NCBI RefSeq assembly: GCF_014635885.1
Contig: NZ_BMDR01000004.1
Location: 248,001-312,000, forward strand
Reading direction: 5' to 3'
Length of the DNA stretch: 64,000 bases
From: Acinetobacter vivianii
Lineage (GTDB): Bacteria; Pseudomonadota; Gammaproteobacteria; Pseudomonadales; Moraxellaceae
Positions 19,628 to 29,541 of this stretch are shown here, one piece after another. The notes below the pieces were generated by a model, which was not told the origin of the DNA, did no database searches, and worked only from the letters and a program-made list of their open reading frames with translations. The position numbers and the translations under genes are program-made. The stretch's first letter is position 1. Each line of letters opens with the position of its first letter.

Positions 19628-21799
19628 ATGACAACACAAGCCACTGGGTGGGCTTCGGCATTTAAAGCATTCTTAGATCGCCGTGCCCTGATTATGTTAT
19701 TTCTTGGTTTCTCTGCGGGGATACCGATTTTATTGATTTTTTCTAGCTTGTCTTTATGGCTAGGTGAGGCGGGCATTGAGAAGAGTGCAGTCACCTTTTT
19801 CAGTTGGGCTGCATTGGGATATTCTTTTAAATTTGTCTGGGCACCGCTGATTGATGAGTTGCCAGTTCCATTTCTAACCAAAAGCTTGGGTCGCCGTCGT
19901 GCTTGGTTGCTGATTGCACAAAGCTTGATTATCTGTGCGATTTGTATCATGGCATTTTCTGATCCAGCACTTGGACAGAGTTATTTGATCCAGATGGCTG
20001 TGGGCGCTGTGTTACTGGGCTTCTCGGCGGCAACGCAAGATATTGTGATTGATGCGTATCGTATTGAGCTGGCTGAAACTGAAATGCAGACGGTATTAGC
20101 CTCAACTTACAATGCTGGTTACCGTATCGGGATGATTGTTGCAGGGGCTGGTGCTTTGTTCTTGGCTGCTTATCTCGGAACTGCAAAAGGGAACTATATT
20201 TACGAGGCTTGGAAATATACTTATTTAACTATGGCTGCAGTCATGGTCGTCGGTATTATCACCACGCTATGTGTACGTGAGCCTCAGGTCAATCGCATCC
20301 ATAAGCACTACAAAACCACTGATTACTATCGTTTGGTCTTTGTGTTTTTTGTTGCAGTCGCTACATTCGTGGTGAGTTATATCTATTCAGGTAATGTGAC
20401 TGAAGCAATTTCTAAATCAGCAGATATTAAAGATACAGCCGCATTATTTGGTCTGGAAGCACTACGCTTTTTAACAGCTACAGCAGCAGCGCTATTGATT
20501 GGTTTTGGACTGGTCAAAATCGGTGTTGTGAATCAGCAAATGGCGAAAGAAACCTGGGTTGCGCCTATTCTGGACTTCTTTAAGCGTTATGGTGTCAAGC
20601 TAGCATTGGTGCTGTTATTGCTCATTGGTTTTTTCCGTATCTCGGACATCATTGCAGGGGTCATTTCCAATGTGTTCTATCAGGATCTGAACTTTAGTAA
20701 AGAACAGATTGCGGAAGCTGTGAAGATCTATGGCGTTTTATTTAGCCTGATTGGTGGTTTCCTTGGCGGTTTGCTGGCGCAACGTATGAACATTATGAAA
20801 CTGATGTTTGTGGGTGCGGTGCTGGCAAGTTCAACCAATTTGATTTTCATTGGTCTGGTGAAATCTGGTCAACCACTGGATCAGGTACACGTTCAGGTGG
20901 GTGAGCAACGCTATCAGGTACACACCGATGAGGTGGGCTATTGGAAGTTGGAAGTACCGAATGAGGTCTTGGCGAAAGCGAATTCAGTTCAGGTGAGTAC
21001 CCAGTATCAGAATCAAGCTGATTCAAACATTCAACTTGCAGTGCCTTATTTAATTACTTCGCAACAGCCACAAATCCAGTTGTTGCCGATTAGTAATGAC
21101 GATCAGTTAACACCAAAAGAGTTAAAACAAAGTTTGGTGATTAAAGGGCAGTTGGCAGGAATCAAAGCTGAAGATTTAAATGCTGAACGTCCTGTTGTTT
21201 TAAAACTCGATGGTCAGGAATTTGTCGCGAAAGTTGATTCCAATGGTTTATTTACGGGTGCGGTAGACGGCAAGCTGTTGCAAGCATCTAGTAGCAAAAC
21301 CATTACTGCTTTGGCGAATATGAAAAATAATGCTGGCCATGAATTACTGGCAACACGACAATATCGTATCGATACTGCTTCACATGCAGAGGCACTAGAT
21401 ATTGATATTCAGCCTGTGGCGGTGATTGATCCAGATCAGGCTGGAACTGTTGAACTCTCAGGTAAGGTGATTAAGAGCTATAGTTCTTTATGGTTGTATT
21501 TGGCGATTATTATCGATAATTTAGCCTCTGGTTTGGCAGGTGCGGCATTTATCGCCTTCTTATCTAGCTTAACCAGCGTATCATTTACAGCCGTTCAATA
21601 TGCGATTTTCAGTTCTCTTATGACGCTTACGCCTAAATTGTTAGGTGGGTATTCGGGAACAATTGTCAGCAATATTGGCTATCCGAATTTCTTTTTAATG
21701 ACGACTTTAATTGGTATCCCAATTTTAGTTCTTGTGGTTTGGGTCGCGAAACTTTTACGTGATCATGAAAACCAGACAACACAGCAGAAAGGTGAATAA
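19628..21799 (+). CDS. ampG: AmpG-family muropeptide permease with large insertion
   Basis: This 723-residue MFS transporter imports GlcNAc-anhydroMurNAc peptides released during wall turnover and influences beta-lactamase induction. The AmpG start [20 protein letters not shown], the [14 protein letters not shown] and GRRRAW blocks, and [13 protein letters not shown] are present. Between hydrophobic segments, about residues 415-615 form a hydrophilic, beta-rich, probably Ig-like domain ([40 protein letters not shown]). This makes the protein about 230 residues longer than E. coli AmpG. gloA starts 2 bases after the stop. Confidence 0.88.
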   Translation: MTTQATGWASAFKAFLDRRALIMLFLGFSAGIPILLIFSSLSLWLGEAGIEKSAVTFFSWAALGYSFKFVWAPLIDELPVPFLTKSLGRRRAWLLIAQSLIICAICIMAFSDPALGQSYLIQMAVGAVLLGFSAATQDIVIDAYRIELAETEMQTVLASTYNAGYRIGMIVAGAGALFLAAYLGTAKGNYIYEAWKYTYLTMAAVMVVGIITTLCVREPQVNRIHKHYKTTDYYRLVFVFFVAVATFVVSYIYSGNVTEAISKSADIKDTAALFGLEALRFLTATAAALLIGFGLVKIGVVNQQMAKETWVAPILDFFKRYGVKLALVLLLLIGFFRISDIIAGVISNVFYQDLNFSKEQIAEAVKIYGVLFSLIGGFLGGLLAQRMNIMKLMFVGAVLASSTNLIFIGLVKSGQPLDQVHVQVGEQRYQVHTDEVGYWKLEVPNEVLAKANSVQVSTQYQNQADSNIQLAVPYLITSQQPQIQLLPISNDDQLTPKELKQSLVIKGQLAGIKAEDLNAERPVVLKLDGQEFVAKVDSNGLFTGAVDGKLLQASSSKTITALANMKNNAGHELLATRQYRIDTASHAEALDIDIQPVAVIDPDQAGTVELSGKVIKSYSSLWLYLAIIIDNLASGLAGAAFIAFLSSLTSVSFTAVQYAIFSSLMTLTPKLLGGYSGTIVSNIGYPNFFLMTTLIGIPILVLVVWVAKLLRDHENQTTQQKGE

Positions 21800-21801
21800 C
21801 T

Positions 21802-22203
21802 ATGCGCATGTTACATACGATGCTACGAGTAGGTAATTTAGAACAGTCTTTAAAGTTCTACACTGAGGTACTTGGTATGAAATTGCTACGCCAACGTGAC
21901 TATGAAGAAGGGCGTTTTACGTTAGCATTTGTGGGTTACGGTGATGAAAAAGACAATACCGTACTTGAGCTCACCCATAACTGGGATACTTCTAGCTATG
22001 ACTTGGGCAATGCTTATGGTCACATTGCGATTGGTGTAGACGATGCTTATAAAGCATGTGAAGAAATCAAGGCACGTGGCGGTAAAGTCGTTCGTGAAGC
22101 GGGTCCAATGAAAGGTGGTGTGACGGTTATTGCTTTTGTAGAAGATCCAGACGGCTATAAAGTCGAATTGATTCAACAAGATCAGGATGCCTATAACAAC
22201 TAA
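21802..22203 (+). CDS. gloA: Lactoylglutathione lyase (glyoxalase I)
   Basis: This 133-residue VOC-fold enzyme isomerises the hemithioacetal of methylglyoxal and glutathione to S-lactoylglutathione. All four metal ligands of E. coli GlxI are in place at identical positions: His5, Glu56, His74 and Glu122. An AAGGTGAATAACT Shine-Dalgarno overlaps the ampG stop, so the two are co-transcribed. A hairpin terminator follows. Confidence 0.96.
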   Translation: MRMLHTMLRVGNLEQSLKFYTEVLGMKLLRQRDYEEGRFTLAFVGYGDEKDNTVLELTHNWDTSSYDLGNAYGHIAIGVDDAYKACEEIKARGGKVVREAGPMKGGVTVIAFVEDPDGYKVELIQQDQDAYNN

Positions 22204-22256
22204 TCTTGGCTTTAAAGTTCAAGATTTTTGGCCTAAAACGCTAGCTTTATTTAAAT

Positions 22257-22316
22257 AGCCCAGTATGATGAGTAATTTGATCAAATGGTTGAATTATTCG
22301 CCATATTGGGCTTTTT
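22257..22316 (+). terminator. Intrinsic terminator after gloA
   Basis: AGCCCAGTATG (22257-22267) pairs with CATATTGGGCT (22302-22312; one G-T) and is followed by TTTTT. The loop contains a TTTGATCAAA palindrome. The stem swallows the ATG at 22265, arguing against that as start of the next gene. Confidence 0.75.
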
Positions 22317-22342
22317 CATTATTAGCGTGGATAGGGATAGTT

Positions 22343-23311
22343 ATGTTGAAATTATTGGCATTGGACCGCTTTACAATTTTATTGGTTGTGATGGTGATAC
22401 TGGCAACTTTTTTTCCAGTTTCAGGTCAGGTTGCACATTATTTTAATATTCTTACGACTGTTGCAATTGCCGTACTTTTTTTCTTGCACGGGGCAAAACT
22501 TTCACGTGAAGCTGTGGTTGAAGGCATGCTGCACTGGAAAATGCATGCTTTAGTGTTTGCTTTTACTTTCTTGGTTTTTCCAGCAATTGGGTTATTGGCA
22601 AAGCCCGTGCTAGAGCCGTTACTCGGTCAGCAACTCTATTGGGGCTTCCTGTTCATGTGCTTCTTGCCATCAACAGTGCAGTCGTCAATTGCATTTACTT
22701 CTATGGCCAAAGGCAATGTGGCTGGGGCAGTGTGTAGTGCGTCTTTCTCTAATATTGTCGGCATGATGATTACCCCGATTTTGGTCAGCTATTTTATTTT
22801 AGGCCAAAGTCAGCATGGTTTTGATCCGACCGAATCGATTCTGCAAATTACTTTGTTGCTACTGGTACCATTTGTGTTAGGTCAGTTGCTACGTCCTTAT
22901 ATTTTCCCTTATATGGTTAAAATGCCAAGTCTGGTCAAGGCTTTCGATCAGGGATCGATTCTGATGGTGGTCTATGGTGCGTTTAGTAGCGCCGTGATTG
23001 CTGGTCTATGGCAACAGGTGAATGGCCTGACATTGTTTTATTTAATCTTGGCATGTTCGGTACTGTTAACCATCGTGATGTTGCTGGCTTTATATGTGCC
23101 AAAATGGTTAGGCTTTACACGAGCGGATCAGGTTACGATTTTCTTTTGTGGCTCTAAGAAAACCTTGGCGAGTGGTGTCCCGATGGCGCAGATCCTGTTT
23201 ATTGGACAGCCTTTGGGAATGATTGTGCTGCCGATTATGATTTTTCATCAAATCCAGCTCATGGTCTGTGGCATTATTGCGAATCATTGGTCAAAATCGA
23301 ATCAAGAATAG
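22343..23311 (+). CDS. SBF-type bile acid:sodium symporter family protein (YfeH-like)
   Basis: This 322-residue membrane protein has about ten hydrophobic segments, resembling the YfeH/P7 branch of the SBF superfamily (LPSTVQSSIAFTSMAKGNVAGA, FFCGSKKTLASGVPMA). Substrate is unknown; related proteins carry organic anions. I chose ATG 22343 (MLKLLALDRFTI) with GGGATAG upstream, because the ATG at 22265 lies in the gloA terminator stem. A well-formed promoter for rpmE begins right at its end. Confidence 0.78.
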   Translation: MLKLLALDRFTILLVVMVILATFFPVSGQVAHYFNILTTVAIAVLFFLHGAKLSREAVVEGMLHWKMHALVFAFTFLVFPAIGLLAKPVLEPLLGQQLYWGFLFMCFLPSTVQSSIAFTSMAKGNVAGAVCSASFSNIVGMMITPILVSYFILGQSQHGFDPTESILQITLLLLVPFVLGQLLRPYIFPYMVKMPSLVKAFDQGSILMVVYGAFSSAVIAGLWQQVNGLTLFYLILACSVLLTIVMLLALYVPKWLGFTRADQVTIFFCGSKKTLASGVPMAQILFIGQPLGMIVLPIMIFHQIQLMVCGIIANHWSKSNQE

Positions 23312-23335
23312 TTCGCAAAATTTAATTTATTGGCG

Positions 23336-23510
23336 TATAATGCTCGCCACTTGTTGGCTTTGCTCTGACCGTTAGAGTCTCGGTGAGTCAAAAGAAATGG
23401 TCTGTTGTGGTGTTGATCTGCAAGTGTGAAAACACTTTGCTTTCCTCATGTTGAGAGTGATCAATTGCGATAACAGCTTAAGCCTTTCTTACTAAATAGG
23501 AGCATCGACC
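23336..23510 (+). promoter_or_regulatory. rpmE promoter and long structured leader
   Basis: A perfect -10 TATAAT lies at 23336-23341 (weak -35 TTCGCA at 23312-23317). Transcription near 23349 would give a leader of about 160 bases before rpmE. It contains AAGTGT-GAAA-ACACTT (23422-23437), a hairpin capped by a GNRA tetraloop, and other pairings. L31 leaders that bind the protein are known in bacteria, so autogenous control is possible. Confidence 0.55.
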
Positions 23511-23735
23511 ATGCGCGCCGATATTCACCCTAAATACGAAACATTAGTTGCTACTTGTTCATGTGGTAACGTTATCGAAACTAAATCTGCGCTTGGTAAA
23601 GAAACAATTTACCTTGACGTATGTTCAGCTTGCCACCCATTCTATACTGGTAAACAAAAGAATGTGGATACAGGCGGCCGTATCGACAAATTCAAACAAC
23701 GTTTCTCTGGTATGTCACGTTCTATCAAACGTTAA
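23511..23735 (+). CDS. rpmE: 50S ribosomal protein L31, zinc-binding form
   Basis: This 74-residue protein begins MRADIHPKY and has Cys16, Cys18, Cys38 and Cys41, the zinc-binding set of the C+ type of L31. Shine-Dalgarno AGGAG lies 7 bases upstream. It has its own promoter and terminator. Confidence 0.97.
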   Translation: MRADIHPKYETLVATCSCGNVIETKSALGKETIYLDVCSACHPFYTGKQKNVDTGGRIDKFKQRFSGMSRSIKR

Positions 23736-23746
23736 TATCAAGAAAG

Positions 23747-23775
23747 AAAAAACGGGCTATATGCCCGTTTTTTTA
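23747..23775 (+). terminator. Intrinsic terminator of rpmE
   Basis: AACGGGC (23751-23757) and GCCCGTT (23763-23769) form a GC-rich stem followed by seven T. Confidence 0.92.
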
Positions 23776-23790
23776 TGCCTGTGGATTATT

Positions 23791-23824
23791 GGATTGAGGA
23801 ACACTTGCAGCAGTTCCTCAATCC
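23791..23824 (-). terminator. 12-bp perfect hairpin after the FimX-like gene
   Basis: GGATTGAGGAAC (23791-23802) pairs with 23813-23824 across a 10-base loop. It lies 10 bases past the stop of the leftward FimX-like gene and probably ends its transcript; the T tract is absent. Confidence 0.5.
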
Positions 23825-23834
23825 TAAGAAGGCG

Positions 23835-25910
23835 TTATTGATCCTGTACGTCAGTAAGACGATCCAGTTTTTTCTGGAAATAGTTGCCTTGCAAAAAGCG
23901 CGCTTCAACATTCCATGCATTGGCAAACAGGTTCATATCATTGAGTTCGGTTAAAAAGATTTCGACAGGTTTTTGCCCGATAAAGTGCAAAATCTTCTCT
24001 TGTAGTGTCGCCATGTCTTTTTCAGCGCTCAGCATTTGGGTGAGTTTGCTATGCAAGCTTAGATACTGAACATCGATTTGCTGCAACATCGAATCGCTGT
24101 AGAGAGAATCACCAAAACCGCGGATTGAAATCTCGGCACCGTGCTGACGCAACAAAGCGATTTGCGGTTGTGCCTGTGACAGGTTTTGTTGCAGTGATTG
24201 TTCAGAGAACTGCAAAATTAAAGGATGAGCTTGTTTACTGCCAATAATGGTTAACAGCTTCGCCACCAGTTCTGGTAGCTTTTTATCATTCAGCAAGACG
24301 TGATGATTGAGATTTACAATCAATTTCGCTTTCGGATACTGGGTAATAAAGTTGTGTAACTGCTTGCAGGCTTCAACAAGAATCCAGCGATCGAGTTGAA
24401 TAGATAGCTCAGGATCATCTTTCAAGTCGCCAAGATCACTTAAATCCTGCCACTGATTATTATAGATAAACCCGCCAGATACTTCATAAGTATGTGTGTG
24501 TTGATCCTGCTTGTCATAGAGCTGCTGATATTTCAGATGGATATCGCCAGCATCAAGTTTCTTTTTCAGCTCTTGTAGCAGAGTTAATTGTACAGCAACA
24601 GGAATATGTTCTGTGGTCAGGCCAATATCTGCATCAATTTTCGGACTATTAAACACAGGTAGAGGAACCAGAAAAGCCTTGGTTAAAACCTGTTCAAAAC
24701 GAACTTCATCTGCAATTGGTTGGGTAATTTCACAATAGCCTAATTTTAAATGCAGCGGGAAGGTATAATGATCGGTCACCACCAGTTGCGGTTTTTGTAA
24801 GCTATTCAAACCAATCAGAAGCGAATTGAGTACGCTCTTTGATTCTGCTTGAAATAATGAGACATACAAACCATGTTCAACCTGACACACAGGTACATTC
24901 ACTTGTTCTTTAATGAAGTGAGGGATATTGGCAAAATACGCACGCGTCCCACGCCAATCGGTTTGAAAAACCTCACTTGGGCAATTGCTTAAGCTGAATA
25001 AAACCAGCGCATTGGCATTTGCAGGGTGATTGGTCAGCTGACGGTTAATGTGTTGTAAGGCACTGGTTAAACTCGACGCTTTTTCGGCAGGTGCGGCTGT
25101 TGAAGGCGTTGCTGCCGCTTGAGACGAAGTGCCACATTCAATATTGAGCTGGATTTCATCTTCATTGCCTGAAGGTAAGAATTCTAAATGAAGGGGATTT
25201 TGCTTCACCGTTGAATTTTGTGTGCGAAGTTCAAAACGGCCTTGTTCAAACTGCCCTTGAGAAATCTTTTTAAAGCGCAGTTTAAACTGGCTTAAGTCTT
25301 CTGGCTGTAACACATCCAAAATTGGCAAGCCAACTAATTCTTCTGGATTGGCAAAACCAAATAGATTTGCGTATTCAGCATTCACATTCATGTGAATACC
25401 TTCCTGCAAAATGGCAACCGCTTTATGACTTTCTGCAACCAGTGATTGCGCTTGCGTTTGTGCAGCTTCTAGCTCATTGAGCAAGCGATGTTCTGCTTGT
25501 ACTAAGCGACTGTAAGAAAGCGCACGAATAATACTGATATAGAATTTTTCTGGGGATTTTAGATTCAAGATATCATAAATGCCTTTATGGATATAAGCCT
25601 GATATTGATCGGCTTTATAGTCCTCAGGTTCGAGTAACAGAACTGGCAAACTTGGTTGCGATGAAGCTTGAATCAGGGAGAGGGTCTGTTCGATTTTTAA
25701 GTCGTAGGCCCGACCAAAAATAACGATATCCCAAGGTAAATTAAGCTGTTTTTCGAAGGTTTTAAGGTCATCGAGCAAAGTTGCTTTGATTTGATGATCT
25801 TGAGCCGTAAATAAAGCTGAAATCTGATTATAACGAAGCTGGTTGTCATCAATAATCAATAAACGTGTTTCAGTGCGTTTTAATTTTTTAGAGAGTAAAG
25901 AATTTCTCAC
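23835..25910 (-). CDS. FimX-like protein: receiver, PAS, degenerate EAL
   Basis: This 691-residue protein has the same length and order as P. aeruginosa FimX. There is an N-terminal receiver-like domain (RLLIIDDNQLRYNQISALF, then VIFGRAY), a PAS domain (about residues 150-240) and a GGDEF-position domain without the motif. A C-terminal EAL fold follows, in which the EAL tripeptide is replaced (YEVSGGFI) and metal ligands are missing. It should bind c-di-GMP rather than cleave it and may govern type IV pilus assembly and twitching. I chose GTG 25910 because it overlaps the previous stop as GTGA; ATG 25925 is an alternative. Confidence 0.72.
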   Translation of the reverse strand: MRNSLLSKKLKRTETRLLIIDDNQLRYNQISALFTAQDHQIKATLLDDLKTFEKQLNLPWDIVIFGRAYDLKIEQTLSLIQASSQPSLPVLLLEPEDYKADQYQAYIHKGIYDILNLKSPEKFYISIIRALSYSRLVQAEHRLLNELEAAQTQAQSLVAESHKAVAILQEGIHMNVNAEYANLFGFANPEELVGLPILDVLQPEDLSQFKLRFKKISQGQFEQGRFELRTQNSTVKQNPLHLEFLPSGNEDEIQLNIECGTSSQAAATPSTAAPAEKASSLTSALQHINRQLTNHPANANALVLFSLSNCPSEVFQTDWRGTRAYFANIPHFIKEQVNVPVCQVEHGLYVSLFQAESKSVLNSLLIGLNSLQKPQLVVTDHYTFPLHLKLGYCEITQPIADEVRFEQVLTKAFLVPLPVFNSPKIDADIGLTTEHIPVAVQLTLLQELKKKLDAGDIHLKYQQLYDKQDQHTHTYEVSGGFIYNNQWQDLSDLGDLKDDPELSIQLDRWILVEACKQLHNFITQYPKAKLIVNLNHHVLLNDKKLPELVAKLLTIIGSKQAHPLILQFSEQSLQQNLSQAQPQIALLRQHGAEISIRGFGDSLYSDSMLQQIDVQYLSLHSKLTQMLSAEKDMATLQEKILHFIGQKPVEIFLTELNDMNLFANAWNVEARFLQGNYFQKKLDRLTDVQDQ

Positions 25911-27661
25911 TTTAAAGCTTCCCATAAATCTTGATCAATGGTGTCCATATTCTTTTGTGCCATATATCGCTGAAGAATCGGTTGTTCCTCATCATTCAGC
26001 AGTTCAAAATCAAATTGAACAAAACTTTGGGTTATTAATTGTGCGTTTAATAAATACACTTTTACTTCCTCTTTCCCCAATCTTAAATGAACAGCTTGGT
26101 GTTCTCGAAAAATTTGTGAACCTGGTAAAATTAAAGTTGTTTTGGTTTCATCCAAATTCTGGTTTTTTAATAAAAGTGTAGGATGATAATTGCTGATGTG
26201 GCGATCTGCCTGAACACGTACCGCACAAGGGAAGATCTCCTGTGCCAGCACTTCTAAGCCGAGTTCCAGGCTTTTCTCGGTCGATTGTTTGAGCCAACGA
26301 ATCACACCGCCACGCCAATGCCCATGCGATGTTTCTTTAACTAAAATATATTCACCTGTTCTTAAGTTCTTTGGTGCCTCCCCAGACCATTTAATACGAT
26401 AACCGTTCACACTAATATCTAGGATATCAGCTTGGTAAACGGCTTTACTTTCACGGCTTAAACGTTGAATGGCCGATTCCTGATTGTCCGTTGAGCCTTT
26501 CTTATCCCAAGCAGACATAAATTTTGATTCATTTTGTAGACCATAGCTGTGATCTAACAGCAGTGTTTCTGAAAAATTCTTGGCTTTAGATAGGTAAAAG
26601 TGAGCAGTAAGTAAGCCAAAACAGATATGCAATTGAGCCGAATATTCATAACGCTCATGTCGACGTTCTGCCGTCGTGCCCAGAATGGTTTGCACATGGA
26701 ATTTTAATGCAGGGGTTAAATAGATCTTCTCATTCTTGGAAACATACTCTGCATTTTTATGCAGGGTTGCCGTGACGTGATCCAGTAAGCTATGCGTACT
26801 AATAAAAATATTTGGATTAAAGCCAGAGCTTTGTTTTTTATTATAAATGGGTGGGTGGTCTTTGGTGGTGTCGACTACATATTTGGTCAGGTCTGTTTCT
26901 TTGGTCAGGATCTGAACCATTTTTGCCCAGTCAAAACTACACTGGAATAACGCTTGAATTTCGGATTGGCGAATTTGATTGGTATTAAAAATATCCATCA
27001 AAATCAATTGTGCATAGGCTTGTGAGATGTTGCTTAATGCATTCGGTTTGCCTTGTACCTGATCCAGATTGGTATGCTGATATTTATGTGTCACTGCTGC
27101 ATCATAGAGCTGATGTGCAATCAGCCATTGTCCAGCTACAGGTTCGCTATACAACATATGTTGTTGATAGAGCAGTTGCGTCAGTTGTTGCAAGGACTGA
27201 AAAGTTGCGAGGGTACGTGCCGTTTGCAGATTTTTCTTTTGGTTTAAAGCAAAGATAGAGAACTTCTGTTGATCGAGCTGATCGTTACTACGGCGGACGA
27301 TATTGATATAAATCGCTGCAAAATAACAGCGCAGTAACATGGCCAGTTCAATAATGTGCTCATTACGATCTGAACTGATCACGCCCTGATTGAAAAAGTT
27401 CTTTTCCAGACTTCCCAAAACATTTTCAATGGTTGGGTGCAGTACCTGAACCAAATCAAAACGTAAAGTTTCAGGGCACTCGAGTTCACTCAGTTCAAGT
27501 AAGGCTGCAAATAATGCTTTAGAGGTATCACCCAACTGCATGATGGATAAATTGGAAATCCATTCATTTAGACTTTTCGAATTGGTATCGCAAAAGCTGA
27601 GTTTGTCTCGTCTCAAGACAGTTGGAATTTGAAAAATATCCGAAAAAGCATTATTCATCAT
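25907..27661 (-). CDS. Large protein with C-terminal PilZ-like domain
   Basis: This 584-residue soluble protein has a long helical N-terminal part of unknown family. Around residues 425-520 is a PilZ-like beta barrel (RLSRESKAVYQADILDISVN then GYRIKWSG, with the D-x-S-x-x-G motif). The upstream arginine pair of c-di-GMP binding PilZ domains is only partly conserved. The start is the ATG at 27661 (MMNNAFSDIF), just after the epmB stop; a longer frame overlaps epmB and is unlikely. With the FimX-like gene overlapping its end, it probably forms a c-di-GMP-responsive pair. Confidence 0.65.
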   Translation of the reverse strand: MMNNAFSDIFQIPTVLRRDKLSFCDTNSKSLNEWISNLSIMQLGDTSKALFAALLELSELECPETLRFDLVQVLHPTIENVLGSLEKNFFNQGVISSDRNEHIIELAMLLRCYFAAIYINIVRRSNDQLDQQKFSIFALNQKKNLQTARTLATFQSLQQLTQLLYQQHMLYSEPVAGQWLIAHQLYDAAVTHKYQHTNLDQVQGKPNALSNISQAYAQLILMDIFNTNQIRQSEIQALFQCSFDWAKMVQILTKETDLTKYVVDTTKDHPPIYNKKQSSGFNPNIFISTHSLLDHVTATLHKNAEYVSKNEKIYLTPALKFHVQTILGTTAERRHERYEYSAQLHICFGLLTAHFYLSKAKNFSETLLLDHSYGLQNESKFMSAWDKKGSTDNQESAIQRLSRESKAVYQADILDISVNGYRIKWSGEAPKNLRTGEYILVKETSHGHWRGGVIRWLKQSTEKSLELGLEVLAQEIFPCAVRVQADRHISNYHPTLLLKNQNLDETKTTLILPGSQIFREHQAVHLRLGKEEVKVYLLNAQLITQSFVQFDFELLNDEEQPILQRYMAQKNMDTIDQDLWEALK

Positions 27662-27674
27662 TGTGTTATCAATC

Positions 27675-28691
27675 TCAGAACGTTTGAACCCCAAAAAGCG
27701 GTGTTTTATTTTTTTCGCCCGCAATTTCCCTGACAAGTTTTGGTACCAGATAGCCTGGTAAACTTGCTAATACATCAGTGTATATATGATCTATCTCTGA
27801 AGATCTTAAATCAAAATGCTGAGCGCCTTTGACTTTATCCAAAACATGAAGGTAATAGGGCATTACTCGTGCTTCAAATAAACGGAAACTCAATGCATTT
27901 AAAGTTTCTGCAGAATCATTCACACCTTTCAGTAAAACCGCCTGATTGAGCACGGTAATATGGTGCAGTGATAACTGTAATAACTTTGAGCAGGTGAAAT
28001 CATCGAGTTCAGCTGCGTGATTTGAGTGTACCACTACTACAATGCGTAGCCTACTGTTTTTTAATATAGAAATCAGCTCTTCATCAATGCGGTTCGGGAT
28101 CACAATCGGAACGCGTGAATGAATTCTCAATATCTTGATCTGAGGGAGAGATGCTAGACGTTCTAGCCACAACGCAAGTTTTCGGTTACTTAAAGTCAGT
28201 GGATCGCCACCACTTAAAATCACTTCATTGATCTGTGGATTTTGTTCAATATAGGCTTTGATATTGATCCAGTCGTCATTTTTAGGCAGGTTTTCCTGAT
28301 AGGGAAAATGTCGACGGAAACAATAGCGGCAGTGAATTGCACAGGCACCAGTCAAGGTGAGTAAAAAACGCGACTGGTATTTATGCAGAACTCCCGCCAT
28401 TTGATTGGCTGCTTCCTCACCGAGAGGATCAGTCACGAACTTGGGATGTTCTTCCAGTTCCAGATGATGTGGCAAGACTTGAAGTAGCAGGGGATCAAGC
28501 GGATCGCCAATGCTCATTTTTCCGACGAATGCACGCGGGACGCGCAATTTAAACTTTTCAGAGGCGAGGATTGCCCCTGATAATAGCTGATCGGTAGATA
28601 ACTCAAGCAGATTTAACAGCTCTAAAGGATCAGTAATTAGGTCACTGAGTTGCGATTGCCAGTTTTGCTCTTGATGTAAATAGTTTATCAT
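27675..28691 (-). CDS. epmB: EF-P beta-lysylation protein EpmB
   Basis: This 338-residue radical-SAM enzyme of the lysine 2,3-aminomutase family converts alpha- to (R)-beta-lysine for modification of EF-P. The cluster motif CAIHCRYCFRRHFPY (CxxxCxxC) is near residue 120, followed by GGDPLTLSNRKL. It is divergent from efp, the classic arrangement. epmA and epmC are not in the window. Lengths match E. coli EpmB (342). Confidence 0.93.
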   Translation of the reverse strand: MINYLHQEQNWQSQLSDLITDPLELLNLLELSTDQLLSGAILASEKFKLRVPRAFVGKMSIGDPLDPLLLQVLPHHLELEEHPKFVTDPLGEEAANQMAGVLHKYQSRFLLTLTGACAIHCRYCFRRHFPYQENLPKNDDWINIKAYIEQNPQINEVILSGGDPLTLSNRKLALWLERLASLPQIKILRIHSRVPIVIPNRIDEELISILKNSRLRIVVVVHSNHAAELDDFTCSKLLQLSLHHITVLNQAVLLKGVNDSAETLNALSFRLFEARVMPYYLHVLDKVKGAQHFDLRSSEIDHIYTDVLASLPGYLVPKLVREIAGEKNKTPLFGVQTF

Positions 28692-28777
28692 GCCATACGT
28701 AAAAATAGTGTTAGCCGCAGCTGTCTGCCTAGTCTAGCATTAATAGATTTGAGTTTTAAGTTTGGAGTGCGCCTTTC

Positions 28778-29347
28778 ATGGCCTATTATTCTACAAATGA
28801 TTTTAAAGCAGGCCTTAAGGTTATGCTTGATGGCAACCCATGTTCAATCATGGAAAATGAATATGTAAAACCAGGTAAGGGTCAAGCATTTAACCGTGTG
28901 AAATTACGTAACCTTCGCTCTGGTAAAGTATTAGAAAAAACATTCAAATCAGGTGACTCTTTAGAAGCAGCTGATATTGTAGAAGTGGAAATGGACTACC
29001 TCTACAACGATGGTGAAATGTGGAACTTCATGGATCCTGTATCTTTCGAGCAAATCGCTGCTGATAAAACAGCAATGGGTGATGCTGCGAAATGGTTAAA
29101 AGACGATTCAAATGAAAAATGTACAATTATGTTGTTCAACGGCGTACCTTTAACCGTAAGCCCACCGAACTTCGTTGTACTCAAAATTGTTGAAACTGAT
29201 CCGGGTGTACGTGGTGATACTTCTGGCGGTGGCGGTAAGCCTGCGAAACTTGAAACAGGTGCTGTGGTACGTGTTCCATTATTCGTACAGCAAGAAGAAA
29301 GCGTTCGTGTAGATACCCGTACTGGTGACTACCTAGAGCGTGCATAA
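28778..29347 (+). CDS. efp: Elongation factor P
   Basis: This 189-residue translation factor relieves ribosome stalling at polyproline. The modification loop KPGKGQAF carries Lys34, the site that EpmA/EpmB beta-lysylate. The neighbouring epmB supports use of that pathway. The efp gene is divergent from epmB across 86 bases and ends with its own terminator. Confidence 0.98.
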   Translation: MAYYSTNDFKAGLKVMLDGNPCSIMENEYVKPGKGQAFNRVKLRNLRSGKVLEKTFKSGDSLEAADIVEVEMDYLYNDGEMWNFMDPVSFEQIAADKTAMGDAAKWLKDDSNEKCTIMLFNGVPLTVSPPNFVVLKIVETDPGVRGDTSGGGGKPAKLETGAVVRVPLFVQQEESVRVDTRTGDYLERA

Positions 29348-29355
29348 TTGTGAAG

Positions 29356-29420
29356 GCGTAGCTGAGCTACGCAAGATATACAATTATCGAAGGGGATGAT
29401 GAACAATCATCCCTTTTTTT
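29356..29420 (+). terminator. Hairpin and intrinsic terminator after efp
   Basis: First comes a perfect GCGTAGC/GCTACGC hairpin (29356-29372). Then GGGATGAT pairs with ATCATCCC (about 29393-29413), followed by seven T. The second is the functional terminator. Confidence 0.85.
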
Positions 29421-29541
29421 ATGCCAAAGTATTAGATAAATAATTGTTGTTAGAAGGTAAACTTACAAAGATATTTCTTCTACAGAAAATATAGAAAGGG
29501 AAAGCTAAATAACCACGCGTTATGTATTTGAGAGGTTTTGA

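Noticed and set aside
19501..19950. 149-codon minus-strand ORF opposite the start of ampG
   Set aside because: It lies largely antisense to ampG, lacks a ribosome-binding site and does not read like a protein family; it is a shadow of the real gene.
27662..27736. Longer N-terminus of the PilZ-like protein overlapping epmB
   Set aside because: The extra 25 residues would overlap the epmB coding end, and the ATG at 27661 directly after the epmB stop is the natural start.
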